This document shows positions 1-9,476 of a DNA stretch of 64,000 nt, piece by piece; the first letter of the stretch is position 1; each line of letters starts with the position of its first letter. Below the pieces are notes generated by a model, which ran no database searches, was not told where the DNA came from, and saw nothing but the letters and a program-made list of their open reading frames with translations. Origin of the DNA: Chloroflexota bacterium. Its GTDB lineage: Bacteria; Chloroflexota; Limnocylindria; Limnocylindrales; CSP1-4. The position numbers and the translations under genes are program-made. The stretch covers positions 98,435-162,434 of the forward strand of contig JAUJOH010000004.1 in NCBI GenBank assembly GCA_030447745.1, in the 5' to 3' direction.

Positions 1-146
1 CCGCCGCTCGCGGGCGGTCACCGCGTCGCTGGAACGGCCTTCGCCTTCGCCGGCGAACCCGCCACCTTGCGGAGGCGGCGCCTGGCGGGCTCCTCCGTGC
101 CGACCAGCGTCTCGTTGTCCTCGCCGCGGATGAACGCCTCGACGCG

Positions 147-1271
147 CTAGAACGCGATGTCGTCGTGGATCTGCTGCGGCGGCGACTTCATGAAGTACGA
201 CGAGGGCCCCACGAGCGTGCCGGCGAGCCCGCGGTCGAGGCCCAGCTTCAGGCAGCGGATCGCGTCCGTGATGACGCCGGCGGAGTTCGGTGAGTCCCAG
301 ACCTCGAGCTTGAGCTCCGCGTTCAGCGGCACGTCGCCGAACGTCGTGCCCTCCATCCGGATGTAGCACCACTTGCGGTCCTGCAGCCAGGGCACGTGGT
401 CGCTGGGGCCGACGTGGACGTCATCCGGGTGGAGCTCGTAGTCGAGCATCGAGGTGACGGCGTTCGTCTTGGAGATCTTCTTCGACTCCAGCCGCTCGCG
501 CTCGAGCATGTTCAGGAAGTCCGTGTTGCCACCGAAGTTGAGCTGGTAGGTCCGGTCCAGCCGAACGCCGCGGTCCATGAACAGGCGGGTGAGGACGCGG
601 TGGCTGATCGTGGCGCCGACCTGGCTCTTGATGTCGTCGCCGATCACTGGCAGCCCGTGGTCCGCGAAGCGGCGCTGCCAGTACGGCTCGCGGCCGATGA
701 AGACCGGGATGGCGTTGATGAAGCCGACCCCCGCCTGGAGCGCCTGCTCGACGTACCACTTCGTCGCCTGCTCCGAGCCGACCGGGAGGTACGACACGAG
801 GACGTCGACCTCGCGCTCCTTGAGGATGCCGACGATGTCCGCCGTGGGGCCGGGCGCCTTCTCGATGATCTGGCCCAGGTACTTGCCGATGCCGTCGTGG
901 GTCATCCCGCGCTCGACCGGGACGCCGAGGTTCGGCACCTTCTGGAAGACGTAGGTGTTGTTCGGCTTCTCGAGGATCGCCTCGGACAGGTCCCTGCCGA
1001 CCTTGTTCTTGTCCACGTCGAACGCAGCGACGAACTCGATGTCGCGGACGTGGTAGCCGCCGAGGTTGACGTGCATGAGCCCCGGGACGAAGTCGTCGTC
1101 GTTCGCCTTCTCGTAGTAGTAGCGGCCCTGCACGAGGCTGCTCGCGCAGTTCCCGACGCCGACGATCGCGACCCGGATCTTGCCGTCGCCCCGACGGCCC
1201 GAGCCGGCCCACGTGTTCTGGGCTGTCGACCCGTTCTTGCCATTGCTGCCGTTCTTGCCGTTGGTGGACAT
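147..1271 (-). CDS. ino1: Inositol-3-phosphate synthase (MIPS family)
   Basis: 374 aa; [16 protein letters not shown] Rossmann motif, [17 protein letters not shown]. The frame stays open past the TAG to a TGA at 18-20. Confidence 0.93.
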   Translation of the reverse strand: MSTNGKNGSNGKNGSTAQNTWAGSGRRGDGKIRVAIVGVGNCASSLVQGRYYYEKANDDDFVPGLMHVNLGGYHVRDIEFVAAFDVDKNKVGRDLSEAILEKPNNTYVFQKVPNLGVPVERGMTHDGIGKYLGQIIEKAPGPTADIVGILKEREVDVLVSYLPVGSEQATKWYVEQALQAGVGFINAIPVFIGREPYWQRRFADHGLPVIGDDIKSQVGATISHRVLTRLFMDRGVRLDRTYQLNFGGNTDFLNMLERERLESKKISKTNAVTSMLDYELHPDDVHVGPSDHVPWLQDRKWCYIRMEGTTFGDVPLNAELKLEVWDSPNSAGVITDAIRCLKLGLDRGLAGTLVGPSSYFMKSPPQQIHDDIAF

Positions 1272-1292
1272 GGTCTCCCGAAGCTCCTTGAA

Positions 1293-1985
1293 CTACCGAT
1301 CGATCTGGCTGAGCTGGCGTCTGACGTGGAGGATCCGCTGGACGACGGTGACCGCGGAGAGGATCGCGATGAGGCCGAGGGCGATGCCGAGGGACCAGGC
1401 GGCCTCGGCCCGGACGGCGTCCCACGACACCAGCAGGTTCTCCATCCCCGGTGGAACCGTGGAACGCAGGCCGCCGAGGGCGCCGCACACGATCAGACCG
1501 ACTGACAGGATCACGAGCCGCTCAGGTCGTGGCGCGAAGCCGACCTCGCCGTGGAGGTTGAGCGCCTCGGCCTTGGCCCGGGTGTAGGTCACGACCGAGG
1601 CGAACGCGAGCGCCGCGCCCGCGAGGCCGACGCCGGGCAGGAAGCCGGCGGCAGCGCAGCCGAAGGCGACGCCGGCAAGGACGAGGCTCTCCCCGGTGCG
1701 GTCCAGCGTCGAGTCGAGGAAGGCGCCGAAGCGCGACGCCCGCCCGGTCGCGCGCGCGAGGGCGCCGTCGAACATGTCGAAGATCCCGAACGTGAGAACG
1801 AGGAGACCCGCCGCCACCCACAGCTCGGACGCCGCGGCGACGGCCGCGAGGCACGTGCCGAGGAATCCGACCACGGTGAGCGTGTTCGGCGTCACGCCGG
1901 AGCGCCCGAGCGCGACGGCGACGGGAACGGCCATGGCCCGCAGGCGGTGGCGCGTCCCGGCCGAGACGAGGGAGCGGTTGATCAC
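1293..1985 (-). CDS. CDP-alcohol phosphatidyltransferase family protein
   Basis: FDMFDGALARATGRASRFGAFLDSTLDR (DGxxAR..G.fD..D type motif). GTG start at 1985 overlaps the stop of the upstream ArsR gene; the supplied ORF is over-extended to 2054. Confidence 0.88.
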   Translation of the reverse strand: MINRSLVSAGTRHRLRAMAVPVAVALGRSGVTPNTLTVVGFLGTCLAAVAAASELWVAAGLLVLTFGIFDMFDGALARATGRASRFGAFLDSTLDRTGESLVLAGVAFGCAAAGFLPGVGLAGAALAFASVVTYTRAKAEALNLHGEVGFAPRPERLVILSVGLIVCGALGGLRSTVPPGMENLLVSWDAVRAEAAWSLGIALGLIAILSAVTVVQRILHVRRQLSQIDR

Positions 1986-2236
1986 GAGGTCGCGCTCCGC
2001 GGCCGCGCGCCGAGCCCGAGGACCACGCGCTCGCGCTCGACGAACGCCTCCCACGCCTCCGGGCGGAGCCGGCAGACAGTCTCGCGGCCCTTGCGCCGCG
2101 TCTCCACGAGCCCGGCGGCCCGCAGCCGTCCGATGTGCCAGCTGACGAGCGGCTGCGAGAGCCCGACTTCCCCGATCAGATCCGTCACGGACGCCTCGCC
2201 GCCTGCCAGGTGCTGGACGATGCGCATCCGGTTCAC
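1982..2236 (-). CDS. ArsR-family winged-helix regulator (N-terminus probably incomplete in the ORF call)
   Basis: RMRIVQHLAGGEASVTDLIGEVGLSQPLVSWHIGRLRAAGLVETRRKGRETVCRL; in-frame upstream sequence LRALRVVHKALADVN also fits the fold. Confidence 0.85.
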   Translation of the reverse strand: MNRMRIVQHLAGGEASVTDLIGEVGLSQPLVSWHIGRLRAAGLVETRRKGRETVCRLRPEAWEAFVERERVVLGLGARPRSATS

Positions 2237-2383
2237 GTCCGCGAGCGCCTTGTGGACGACGCGAAGGGCACGGAGCTCATCCGGCTGATCGACGATCGTG
2301 GCGAGCGTCGAGCGGATCCGGGCGGGGGAGGGACTCAGGGCAGGGCTCCGGCTGGTGCGGTCGACCGATCAACACGCATTTAT

Positions 2384-2399
2384 ATCAATCGGCGTTGAT
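2384..2399. promoter_or_regulatory. Candidate ArsR-type operator ATCAA-N6-TTGAT
   Basis: Perfect 5-bp inverted repeat ATCAAtcggcgTTGAT just upstream of the ArsR reading frame; an extra ATCAA half-site at 2368-2372. Confidence 0.6.
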
Positions 2400-3029
2400 G
2401 CTACGTGAGCCGAACGATCGCTGTCAAGGACGAGGCGGCGGTGGCTTCGGTACGCCGGGCGAAACCCAGTGGACCACGGCACACGGCGCATGGCCGGACC
2501 TGCGTGCCGTTCTGGCCAGGGTCGACGGTCGTCGGGCGTGATATGCCCGTCGGCCGCATGCGGCGCGAGTGGTACCGGTGCCTCGCTGTGCTTCGGGCGC
2601 TCTCCCGGCGGGCGATGCCGGCGGCCGCGTCGTGTCGGCGTCCCCCCGGTTGCCGGCATGCCCGGCGGGACTGCTATGCGTCACGAGTCACGGAAACACG
2701 GCCAGCGGTGCGCCGGTGGACTGCAAGGACGCCGGATCCGCCCGACACGGTACGGGCGCGATCGTGGCGGGAGCGTCGCGACGGGCGTCCCATCGCCTCC
2801 GCACGGCCAACCAGCCCGCCGGCGAATATCTGGCCCGCGTAACGGCCCGCACGACGCGAAGCAGTACACCAGCGAATAAAGGGCAGGGTCGTCGGCCGCG
2901 GGCACAGTGCCGAGATCCGCCGCCCCGGGCCCGATGCTCGGCGCGACGAGCCAGACGGGCGCCCGGTTCGCGGGCCGTACCGCATCCGACCCCCGTGCCG
3001 GGGCGCACTTCCGGCAGTGACCACGCCGC

Positions 3030-3035
3030 TACACT
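3030..3035 (+). promoter_or_regulatory. Candidate -10 element (TACACT) of a leaderless transcript
   Basis: TACACT ends 6 nt before ATG at 3042, placing the predicted TSS at or near the start codon. Confidence 0.4.
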
Positions 3036-3041
3036 CGGCGA

Positions 3042-4691
3042 ATGAGCCGGGGTTCCTCGCTCGTCCTGCTCGCCGTCTTCGGCGCCGGTGTTTTTCTGGC
3101 CGGGCTCGAGCTGATGATCACGGCGGTCGCGCTGCCGGCGATCGTCACGGACCTCGCCGACTGGACCCAGCTCCGCAAGGCCTCGTGGGTCGTGCAGGCG
3201 TACCTGCTCGTGTACGTCGTCACGATGCCGCTCGCCGGCCGGCTCTCCGACCTGTGGGGCGCTCGCCGGCTGCTCCTCGGCGCGCTCGCGGTCTTCATCG
3301 TCGGGTCGGCGCTGTGCGGGGCGGCTCGCAACCTCGATCAGCTGATCGCTGCCCGGCTCGTCCAGGCGCTCGGCGGCGGCGCGCTCGTGCCGATCGCGAC
3401 GGCCGCCGCATCGCACCTGTACCAGGGCCACGCCCGGCCGCGCGCCCTCGGCGTCGTCGGCGCGCTCACCTTCCTCGGGATGGCGGCCGGGCCGTTCCTC
3501 GGGGCGGCGATCCTCGACACGGTCTACGTCGACGCGGCGCTCGCGCGCGCCGGAGTCGGCGGCGCCCTCGTCGACCTGCTCGCGCCGTCCTGGCGGTGGG
3601 TGTTCTACGTCAACGTGCCGATCGGCATCGTGGCGCTCCTTCTCGGCTGGGCGGCCTCGTCCGGCTGGGACACGCCGCGGCGGACCGGGCGCGTCGACGT
3701 GTCCGGCGGCACCGTGTTCACCATCGCGCTGGCGGCTGCCCTCGTGGGGGTCACCCTGGTCGGCCTGGAGGGCGGTGGCCTGCTCGGGATCCCGCCGGCG
3801 GCGCTCGTGACCGGGCTGCTCATCGTGGCCTTCCTGGCCACCCTGGTGACGATCGTGCTCGGCCTGCGGTCCGACGACCCGTACCTCGACCCGCGGCTGT
3901 TCCGGAGCGGCGTCTTCAGCGCCGCCGTCCTCGTCTCGCTCCTGACCGGGTACGCCTTCGCGACGGCCATCATCGGCGGCGCCGTCTTCGTCGACCGCGT
4001 GCTCTACGGCGGACCGGATCTACAGCGCCTGGCGCTCGGGTCGCTGGCCGGCGCGACGGCGATCGGCGCGCTGGTCTCGGGTTTCGCGGTGCGGCTGCTG
4101 TCGCTCCGGCTCGTGACGCTCGTGGGGCTCGCGGCCAGCGGGGCGAGCCTCGTGGCCATGTCGCAATGGGCGACCGGGACGTCGATCGAGGCGGTCGCGA
4201 TCACGCTGGCCGTCTTCGGGCTCGGGTTCGGGCTGACCGTGACGCCCCGTTCGACCGCTGCGGTCGAGGCCGTCGGCCGGCGCGCCTTCGGTGTCGCGTC
4301 GGCGACCGTGACGGTCGCGCGGATGATCGGCATGGCCGTCGGCCTGGCCGTGCTCACCGCGTACGGCTCGACGACGATCGAGCGGCTCTACGATCAGGTC
4401 TACGCAACGCCGGAGGCGTACAAGCAGTTCATCCCGGCGGAGCTGCAGGACCGCCCGCTGCGAGACGGCCTCGTGGTCGAGGCGCTCGAGACCTGGGCGG
4501 CCGGCGAGGGCGCCCGGATCATGGTCGGCATCTTTCTCGTCGCCGCCGTCCTCAGCGCAGCCGCCGTGCCACCCGCCCTCGCGATGGGGCAGCGCACGGC
4601 CGAGCACCCCGATCCCGCCGGCGAGCACCGTCGCGGCGGGCCACTGGAGACCGATGGCACGGACGACGCCGAGCCCACCCTCGCGCTCTGA
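3042..4691 (+). CDS. MFS transporter, DHA2-like (14-TMS drug:H+ antiporter type)
   Basis: 549 aa, multiple hydrophobic helices, LAGRLSDLWGARRLLL motif A. Confidence 0.88.
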   Translation: MSRGSSLVLLAVFGAGVFLAGLELMITAVALPAIVTDLADWTQLRKASWVVQAYLLVYVVTMPLAGRLSDLWGARRLLLGALAVFIVGSALCGAARNLDQLIAARLVQALGGGALVPIATAAASHLYQGHARPRALGVVGALTFLGMAAGPFLGAAILDTVYVDAALARAGVGGALVDLLAPSWRWVFYVNVPIGIVALLLGWAASSGWDTPRRTGRVDVSGGTVFTIALAAALVGVTLVGLEGGGLLGIPPAALVTGLLIVAFLATLVTIVLGLRSDDPYLDPRLFRSGVFSAAVLVSLLTGYAFATAIIGGAVFVDRVLYGGPDLQRLALGSLAGATAIGALVSGFAVRLLSLRLVTLVGLAASGASLVAMSQWATGTSIEAVAITLAVFGLGFGLTVTPRSTAAVEAVGRRAFGVASATVTVARMIGMAVGLAVLTAYGSTTIERLYDQVYATPEAYKQFIPAELQDRPLRDGLVVEALETWAAGEGARIMVGIFLVAAVLSAAAVPPALAMGQRTAEHPDPAGEHRRGGPLETDGTDDAEPTLAL

Positions 4692-5733
4692 CGGCGCCCC
4701 GCGGGGGCGCGACGCGACGGCCGCCCGGAACGCGGTCGCGCTGCCGCGGCACCAGGAGACCCAGCGCCGCAGGCACGTCCACGTCCTGGGCATCGGCCCC
4801 GACGGCGCGCGGGTCGAGGTGGACGGCCTCGATGGTCTCGAGCGCGCGTTCCGCGACCCTCGGCTCCGGCTGTGGATCGATGCCGCCGAGCCCGACCACG
4901 AGACGCTCCAGCGGCTGGCGGGCATCCTGGGGCTGCACCCGCTGGTCGTCGAGGACATCCAGGAGCAGAACCAGCGGGCCAAGGCGGAGCGCCTCGAGGG
5001 CAGCCTCCACCTCGTCCTGTTCGCCCTGATGTACGAGGGCGAGGTCGTCGAGTCGGAGGTCGACTTCGTCCTGACCGAGCGGTACCTGTTCACCGTCCAC
5101 GAGGCGGACTGGGACCCACACCAGGCACCGCAGGTCCGTCGGGACCCGGCGGCGCTGCTCGCGAACGGCCCGGACTACCTCCTCTACGCGATCGCGGACT
5201 GGCTCGTCGACGGCTACTTCCCGGTCCTCGACCGGCTGACGGACGAGATCGACGAGCTCCAGGACGAGGTGGTCTCGCGCAACTCGAGCTGGAACCTCGA
5301 GCGCCTCTTCGTCCTGAAGCGCGAGCTGATCGGGATGCGTCGAGCGACGACCCCCGCGCGCGAGATCTTCAACCAGCTCACGAACCGCGAGCTCGGGCTC
5401 GTGCAGCCCGCGCACGTCATCTACTACCGCGACGTCTACGACCACCTGATCCGGGTCACGGAGGAGCTCGACACGTACCGGGAGCTCGTGTCCGGGACGC
5501 TGGACGTCTACCTCACGTCGGTCAACAACAACCTGTCGAACATCATGAAGCGGCTCACCGGCGTCACGGTGATCCTCGCCGGGGTGGGTGCGGTGGCCGG
5601 GATCTTCGGGATGAGCGAGGCCGGGACGGCGCTGGCGGGCGGCGAGGCACGGGGGTTCTGGATCGTCGCGGCGACCGTCGTCGCGCTCGCGGCGGGGGTG
5701 GCGATCCTCCTTCGCAGCATCGACTGGATCTGA
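4654..5733 (+). CDS. corA: CorA-family divalent cation transporter
   Basis: 359 aa; YLFTVHE, YYRDVYDHL, LYLTSVNNNLSNIMKRLT and C-terminal TM pair; GMN signature reads GMS. Confidence 0.88.
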   Translation: MARTTPSPPSRSDGAPRGRDATAARNAVALPRHQETQRRRHVHVLGIGPDGARVEVDGLDGLERAFRDPRLRLWIDAAEPDHETLQRLAGILGLHPLVVEDIQEQNQRAKAERLEGSLHLVLFALMYEGEVVESEVDFVLTERYLFTVHEADWDPHQAPQVRRDPAALLANGPDYLLYAIADWLVDGYFPVLDRLTDEIDELQDEVVSRNSSWNLERLFVLKRELIGMRRATTPAREIFNQLTNRELGLVQPAHVIYYRDVYDHLIRVTEELDTYRELVSGTLDVYLTSVNNNLSNIMKRLTGVTVILAGVGAVAGIFGMSEAGTALAGGEARGFWIVAATVVALAAGVAILLRSIDWI

Positions 5734-5792
5734 CGTGCACGCCGGGCGCGGGATCGCGCTCACCGGCCTGCCGCCGCGCTAGCTGCGGCTCG

Positions 5793-6550
5793 CTAGCTGC
5801 ACTCCACCGGCGCGGCGCTCGGGTGCGCGTCCTCGGGGTCCGGCGCCGGACCGCTCGACAGCGGCTCGGCAACGACCTGGAGCTTGGGTACGGTTCCGCG
5901 CGGCCCCTCGGATGTCTGGAGCCACAGCTGCTCGTGGTCCGCGTTGAGCGCCTCGTCAAGATCGGTCTGGTGGCGCCGGACCTCCGTGATCGCGTAGAGG
6001 AAGAGCTGTTCGTCATTCGTCCAGACCTGGACGACCATGCCGAGCATCCCAGCGCCGTCGCGCACCTCGGACTGGCGGAGCAGCGGCAGGAACATCCCCT
6101 CCCGTGCATGCGCGTAGAGGTAGATGGCGCGCCCCTCTCCCGGCTGTCCGAGCTCACGGATGTACATCTACATCGCGACGTCGCACAGCGGGTAGTCGTC
6201 CGCGCCGGCCGGTGGCAGGATGACCGGCAGGTCGATCCGGAGGGCCGGCACCGCAACCCGGGTCGCGGCGCGATCGACCGGGACGGATGGGTCCGCGCTG
6301 CTCGACGGGCTCGGTGACGCCGGACTCGACGGCCGGATCGTGCCGGACGGTGCGACCGAGCTCGCCGGCGCGGACGCGGGCGGCGTCGCCGCGCGCGGCT
6401 CGGGGACGCGGCCGGCGAGTCGGACGGCGGCACGCCCGCGGTCGCGGGGTCCGTCCACGTCACGAGTCCGGCGGTCACGATCGCAACGCCGGCCGCCGTG
6501 AGCAGCGCCGGGATGAAACGAGCGCGGACGCCGTCCAGGAGTTTCGCCAT
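5793..6550 (-). pseudogene. Sortase-like protein, interrupted (in-frame TAG plus linker frameshift)
   Basis: MAKLLDGVRARFIPALLTAAGVAIV TM start, LRIDLPVILPPAGADDYPLCDVAM / TAG / MYIRELGQPGEGRAIYLYAHAREGMFLPLL...LWLQTSEGP; pieces lie in different ORFs. Confidence 0.65.
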
Positions 6551-6619
6551 CAGACTGCTGAGCCTAGCAGGCGAGTCGCGCGGGCTTGAGCGCCGGTTCT
6601 TGCTGGTACCCTCGCCGCG

Positions 6620-7300
6620 ATGTCGTCCCGTATGCCGGTGGTCGCCGGGCTGGTGACGGGGGTGCTCGCGGCGGCGGGCGTCCTCGCCCTTGCGTTCAGC
6701 CTTGCCCCGGATCGCGGGACCGCCGGTCCGACGCTGCCGCCTCCGCCGTCCTCGCCGGACAGCGCCGCCACCGGCCTTTTCACGTCGCCACTCGGCTCGG
6801 CGTCAGGCGGGACGAGCGGCTCAGCGCCACCCGGCGACAGCCCCAGCCCAGCGCTGGCCGGCTTCCACGTCGGCGAGCCGGCACCGCCGCTGCGGCTGCC
6901 CCAGCTCGGCGGCGGAACGGTCGAACTCGCCGCCCTGCGCGGCAAGCCGGTGTGGGTCCACTTCTTGGCCACGTGGTGCCCGCCCTGCCAGGACGAGCTG
7001 CCGCTGATGAACGGCTACGCCGCGCGCTACGCCGACGAGGGTCTCGTCGTGGTGGCCGTCGACGTGCGCGAGGACGAAGGCACGGTTGCCACCTTCGCCG
7101 AGCGGCTGGGGGTCACGTTTCCAGTCGCCCTGGACACCAACGGGACGGCGCAGCGCGCGTGGGAGGCCGCCGCCCTGCCGGTCCACTTCTGGGTCGACGC
7201 CGACGGCGTGGTTCGCGACGGCGCGCTCGGCGGGATCGGCCCGGACGTCATGGCCGCCGGGTTGCGGACGATCCTGCCCGGGGTTGAGGTCACGCCCTGA
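6620..7300 (+). CDS. TlpA-like thioredoxin-fold membrane-anchored protein
   Basis: N-terminal TM, VWVHFLATWCPPCQDELPLMN (WCPPC). Confidence 0.9.
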   Translation: MSSRMPVVAGLVTGVLAAAGVLALAFSLAPDRGTAGPTLPPPPSSPDSAATGLFTSPLGSASGGTSGSAPPGDSPSPALAGFHVGEPAPPLRLPQLGGGTVELAALRGKPVWVHFLATWCPPCQDELPLMNGYAARYADEGLVVVAVDVREDEGTVATFAERLGVTFPVALDTNGTAQRAWEAAALPVHFWVDADGVVRDGALGGIGPDVMAAGLRTILPGVEVTP

Positions 7301-7368
7301 GCGGGGTCGACGCGCCGCTGGCCGGCTCCCCGCGACTCCCCGCCGGGCTCCCCGCGGCACGGGCGCGG

Positions 7369-8232
7369 GTGGCTCCGCTCCTGGCCGCCGGCGGCCGCCT
7401 GCTCGTGGTCACCGACTTCGACGGCACGTTGGCCCCGATCTCCATCGACCCGCTCGCCACGGTCATCGAGCCGCTCGGCCGGCGCGCGGTGCGGCGCCTG
7501 GCGCGGGTCGCCGACAGGCGCCCGGACCGGCTGGCGCTCGTCGTCCTGTCCGGCCGGCTCGCGGCCGACGTGGCGGGGCGGGTCCGTGTCGGGGGCGTGC
7601 GCTATCTCGGCAACCACGGCCTCGAGGGCGGGACCGTGCGGCGCGGCCGGCCGGCGGAGGCGATGGAGGTCGTCGTCGACGCCGCCCTCGGGCGCTGGCA
7701 GGCGCCCACGGCGGCGATCGCCGACGGCGTGCTGGCGGCCCTCGGCCGGCCGGGCTGGCTGTTCTTCGAACCCAAGGGGCCGACCGTCGCCTTCCACTTC
7801 CGCCAGGCGCCGGACCCGGACGCCGCGCGGGTCGCCGTCATCGAGGCGATCGAGGCGACGGAGCGCGCGCTCGGGGTGGAGGGTCTCGTCCAGGTCGAGG
7901 GTCGCCGCGTGGTCGAGCTGCGGCCGGCAACCGCGGGCGGCAAGGGCGTCGCGATGGAGCGGTTGATCCGGGACGAGCGACCACGCGCCGTGCTGACCCT
8001 CGGTGACGACGTCAGCGACGCCGAGGCGTTCGCGGTCGTCCGCGCAGCCCGCGAGCGCGGCGAGCTCGACGGTCTCGCCGTCGTCGTCCAGGGCGCCCGC
8101 GAGACCGGGCCTGCCGTGCGGGCCGCCGCGGACGTCGAGCTGGCGTCCCCCCGCGAGGCTGCCCGGCTCATGTCCGCGCTGGCCGGAGCGCTCGAGCGGG
8201 AGGACGCGGACCGTGGCGCCGTCAGGCGCTGA
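7369..8232 (+). CDS. otsB: Trehalose-phosphatase
   Basis: VVTDFDGTLAPI HAD motif, NHGLEG, LTLGDDVSDAEAF. Confidence 0.92.
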   Translation: MAPLLAAGGRLLVVTDFDGTLAPISIDPLATVIEPLGRRAVRRLARVADRRPDRLALVVLSGRLAADVAGRVRVGGVRYLGNHGLEGGTVRRGRPAEAMEVVVDAALGRWQAPTAAIADGVLAALGRPGWLFFEPKGPTVAFHFRQAPDPDAARVAVIEAIEATERALGVEGLVQVEGRRVVELRPATAGGKGVAMERLIRDERPRAVLTLGDDVSDAEAFAVVRAARERGELDGLAVVVQGARETGPAVRAAADVELASPREAARLMSALAGALEREDADRGAVRR

Positions 8233-9412
8233 GCACCACCTTCACGCACTCGTCCTGCTTGTTCTTGAACATCTCGTAGCCCGCGGGCGCCTCCTCGAGC
8301 GGCAGCCGGTGGGTGATCACGAACGTCGGGTCGATGTCGCCGTTCTGGATCCGCTCGAGGAGGGGCTGCATGTAGCGGTGGACGTGGCACTGGCCGGCCC
8401 TGATCGTCAGCGAGCGGTTCATCACGGAGCCGATCGGGAACTTGTCGACGAAGCCGCCGTAGACGCCGACGATCGAGACCACGCCGCCGTTGCGGCAGTT
8501 CGTGATGGCCTCGCGGAGCGCGCTCGGGCGGTCCGTCTCGAGCTTCATCGCCTGCTTGACCCGGTCGTACGCGTAGTCCACGCGCGGCGAGTGCGCCTCC
8601 ATGCCGACCGCGTCGATGCAGGCGTCCGGGCCGCGCCCGCCGGTCATCGCCTTGAGCGTCTCGGAGACATCCTGCTCCTCGTAGTTGATCGTCTCGGCGC
8701 GGGCATGCTCGCGCGCCATCCGGAGCCGGTAGGCGAAGCGATCGATGGCGATCACGCGCTCGGCGCCGCGCAGGTACGCGCTCACGACGGCGTACAGGCC
8801 GATGGGTCCGGCGCCCCACACGGCCACGGTGTCGCCGGGCCTGATGTCGCACATCTCGGCGGCCATCCAGGCCGTCGGGAGGACGTCCGAGAGGAAGAGG
8901 ACCTGGTCGTCGGTCATTCCGTCCGGGACCTTCAGCGGGCCGACATCGGCGAAGGGAACCCGGGCGTACTCCGCCTGACCGCCGGGGTAGCCGCCGGTCA
9001 GGTGCGAGTAGCCGAAGACTCCGCCGGTCGGGAAGCCGTACAGCTTCTCCTGCAGCCACCCGTTCGGGTTGGAGTTCTCACACACGGAGAAGAGGCCCTG
9101 CTGGCAGGACCAGCACCGCCCGCACGCGATCGGGAACGGCACGACGACGCGGTCGCCGACCCGCAGGTTCGCCACCTCCGGCCCGAGCTCGACGACCTCG
9201 CCCATGAACTCGTGGCCGAGGATGTCACCGTTCATCACGGTCGGGATGTAGCCGTCGTAGAGGTGCAGGTCAGACCCGCAGATCGCGGTGGAGCTGATCT
9301 TCAGGATCGCGTCCTGCGCGTTCAGGATCTTCGGGTCCGGGACGTCCCTGACCTCGACCGAGTTGCGCCCGGCCCACGTGTTCGCTCGCATGACCTTCTC
9401 CCTGGTCTTCAC
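8222..9412 (-). CDS. Zinc-dependent alcohol/formaldehyde dehydrogenase family
   Basis: STAICGSDLHLYDG, GHEFMGEV, CGRCWSCQQGLFSVCE, VAVWGAGPIGL. Confidence 0.92.
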   Translation of the reverse strand: MKTREKVMRANTWAGRNSVEVRDVPDPKILNAQDAILKISSTAICGSDLHLYDGYIPTVMNGDILGHEFMGEVVELGPEVANLRVGDRVVVPFPIACGRCWSCQQGLFSVCENSNPNGWLQEKLYGFPTGGVFGYSHLTGGYPGGQAEYARVPFADVGPLKVPDGMTDDQVLFLSDVLPTAWMAAEMCDIRPGDTVAVWGAGPIGLYAVVSAYLRGAERVIAIDRFAYRLRMAREHARAETINYEEQDVSETLKAMTGGRGPDACIDAVGMEAHSPRVDYAYDRVKQAMKLETDRPSALREAITNCRNGGVVSIVGVYGGFVDKFPIGSVMNRSLTIRAGQCHVHRYMQPLLERIQNGDIDPTFVITHRLPLEEAPAGYEMFKNKQDECVKVVLSA

Positions 9413-9476
9413 GGCCGCGCGCTTCGGCGCAGCCCTGTCGTCGGCGGTTGCCGTTCGCTTGGCGGCAGTTCCGCGG

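Noticed and set aside
396-1505. Long plus-strand ORF antisense to ino1 (369 aa)
   Set aside because: Low-complexity D/V/A/R composition typical of antisense frames in high-GC DNA; the minus-strand MIPS is clearly the real gene.
2400-3040. Several small ORFs between ArsR and the MFS gene
   Set aside because: No recognisable motif, overlapping on both strands, no consistent start/RBS; treated as intergenic.
3017-5029. 670-aa plus-strand ORF overlapping the MFS transporter
   Set aside because: Arg-rich off-frame reading of a clear transporter gene.
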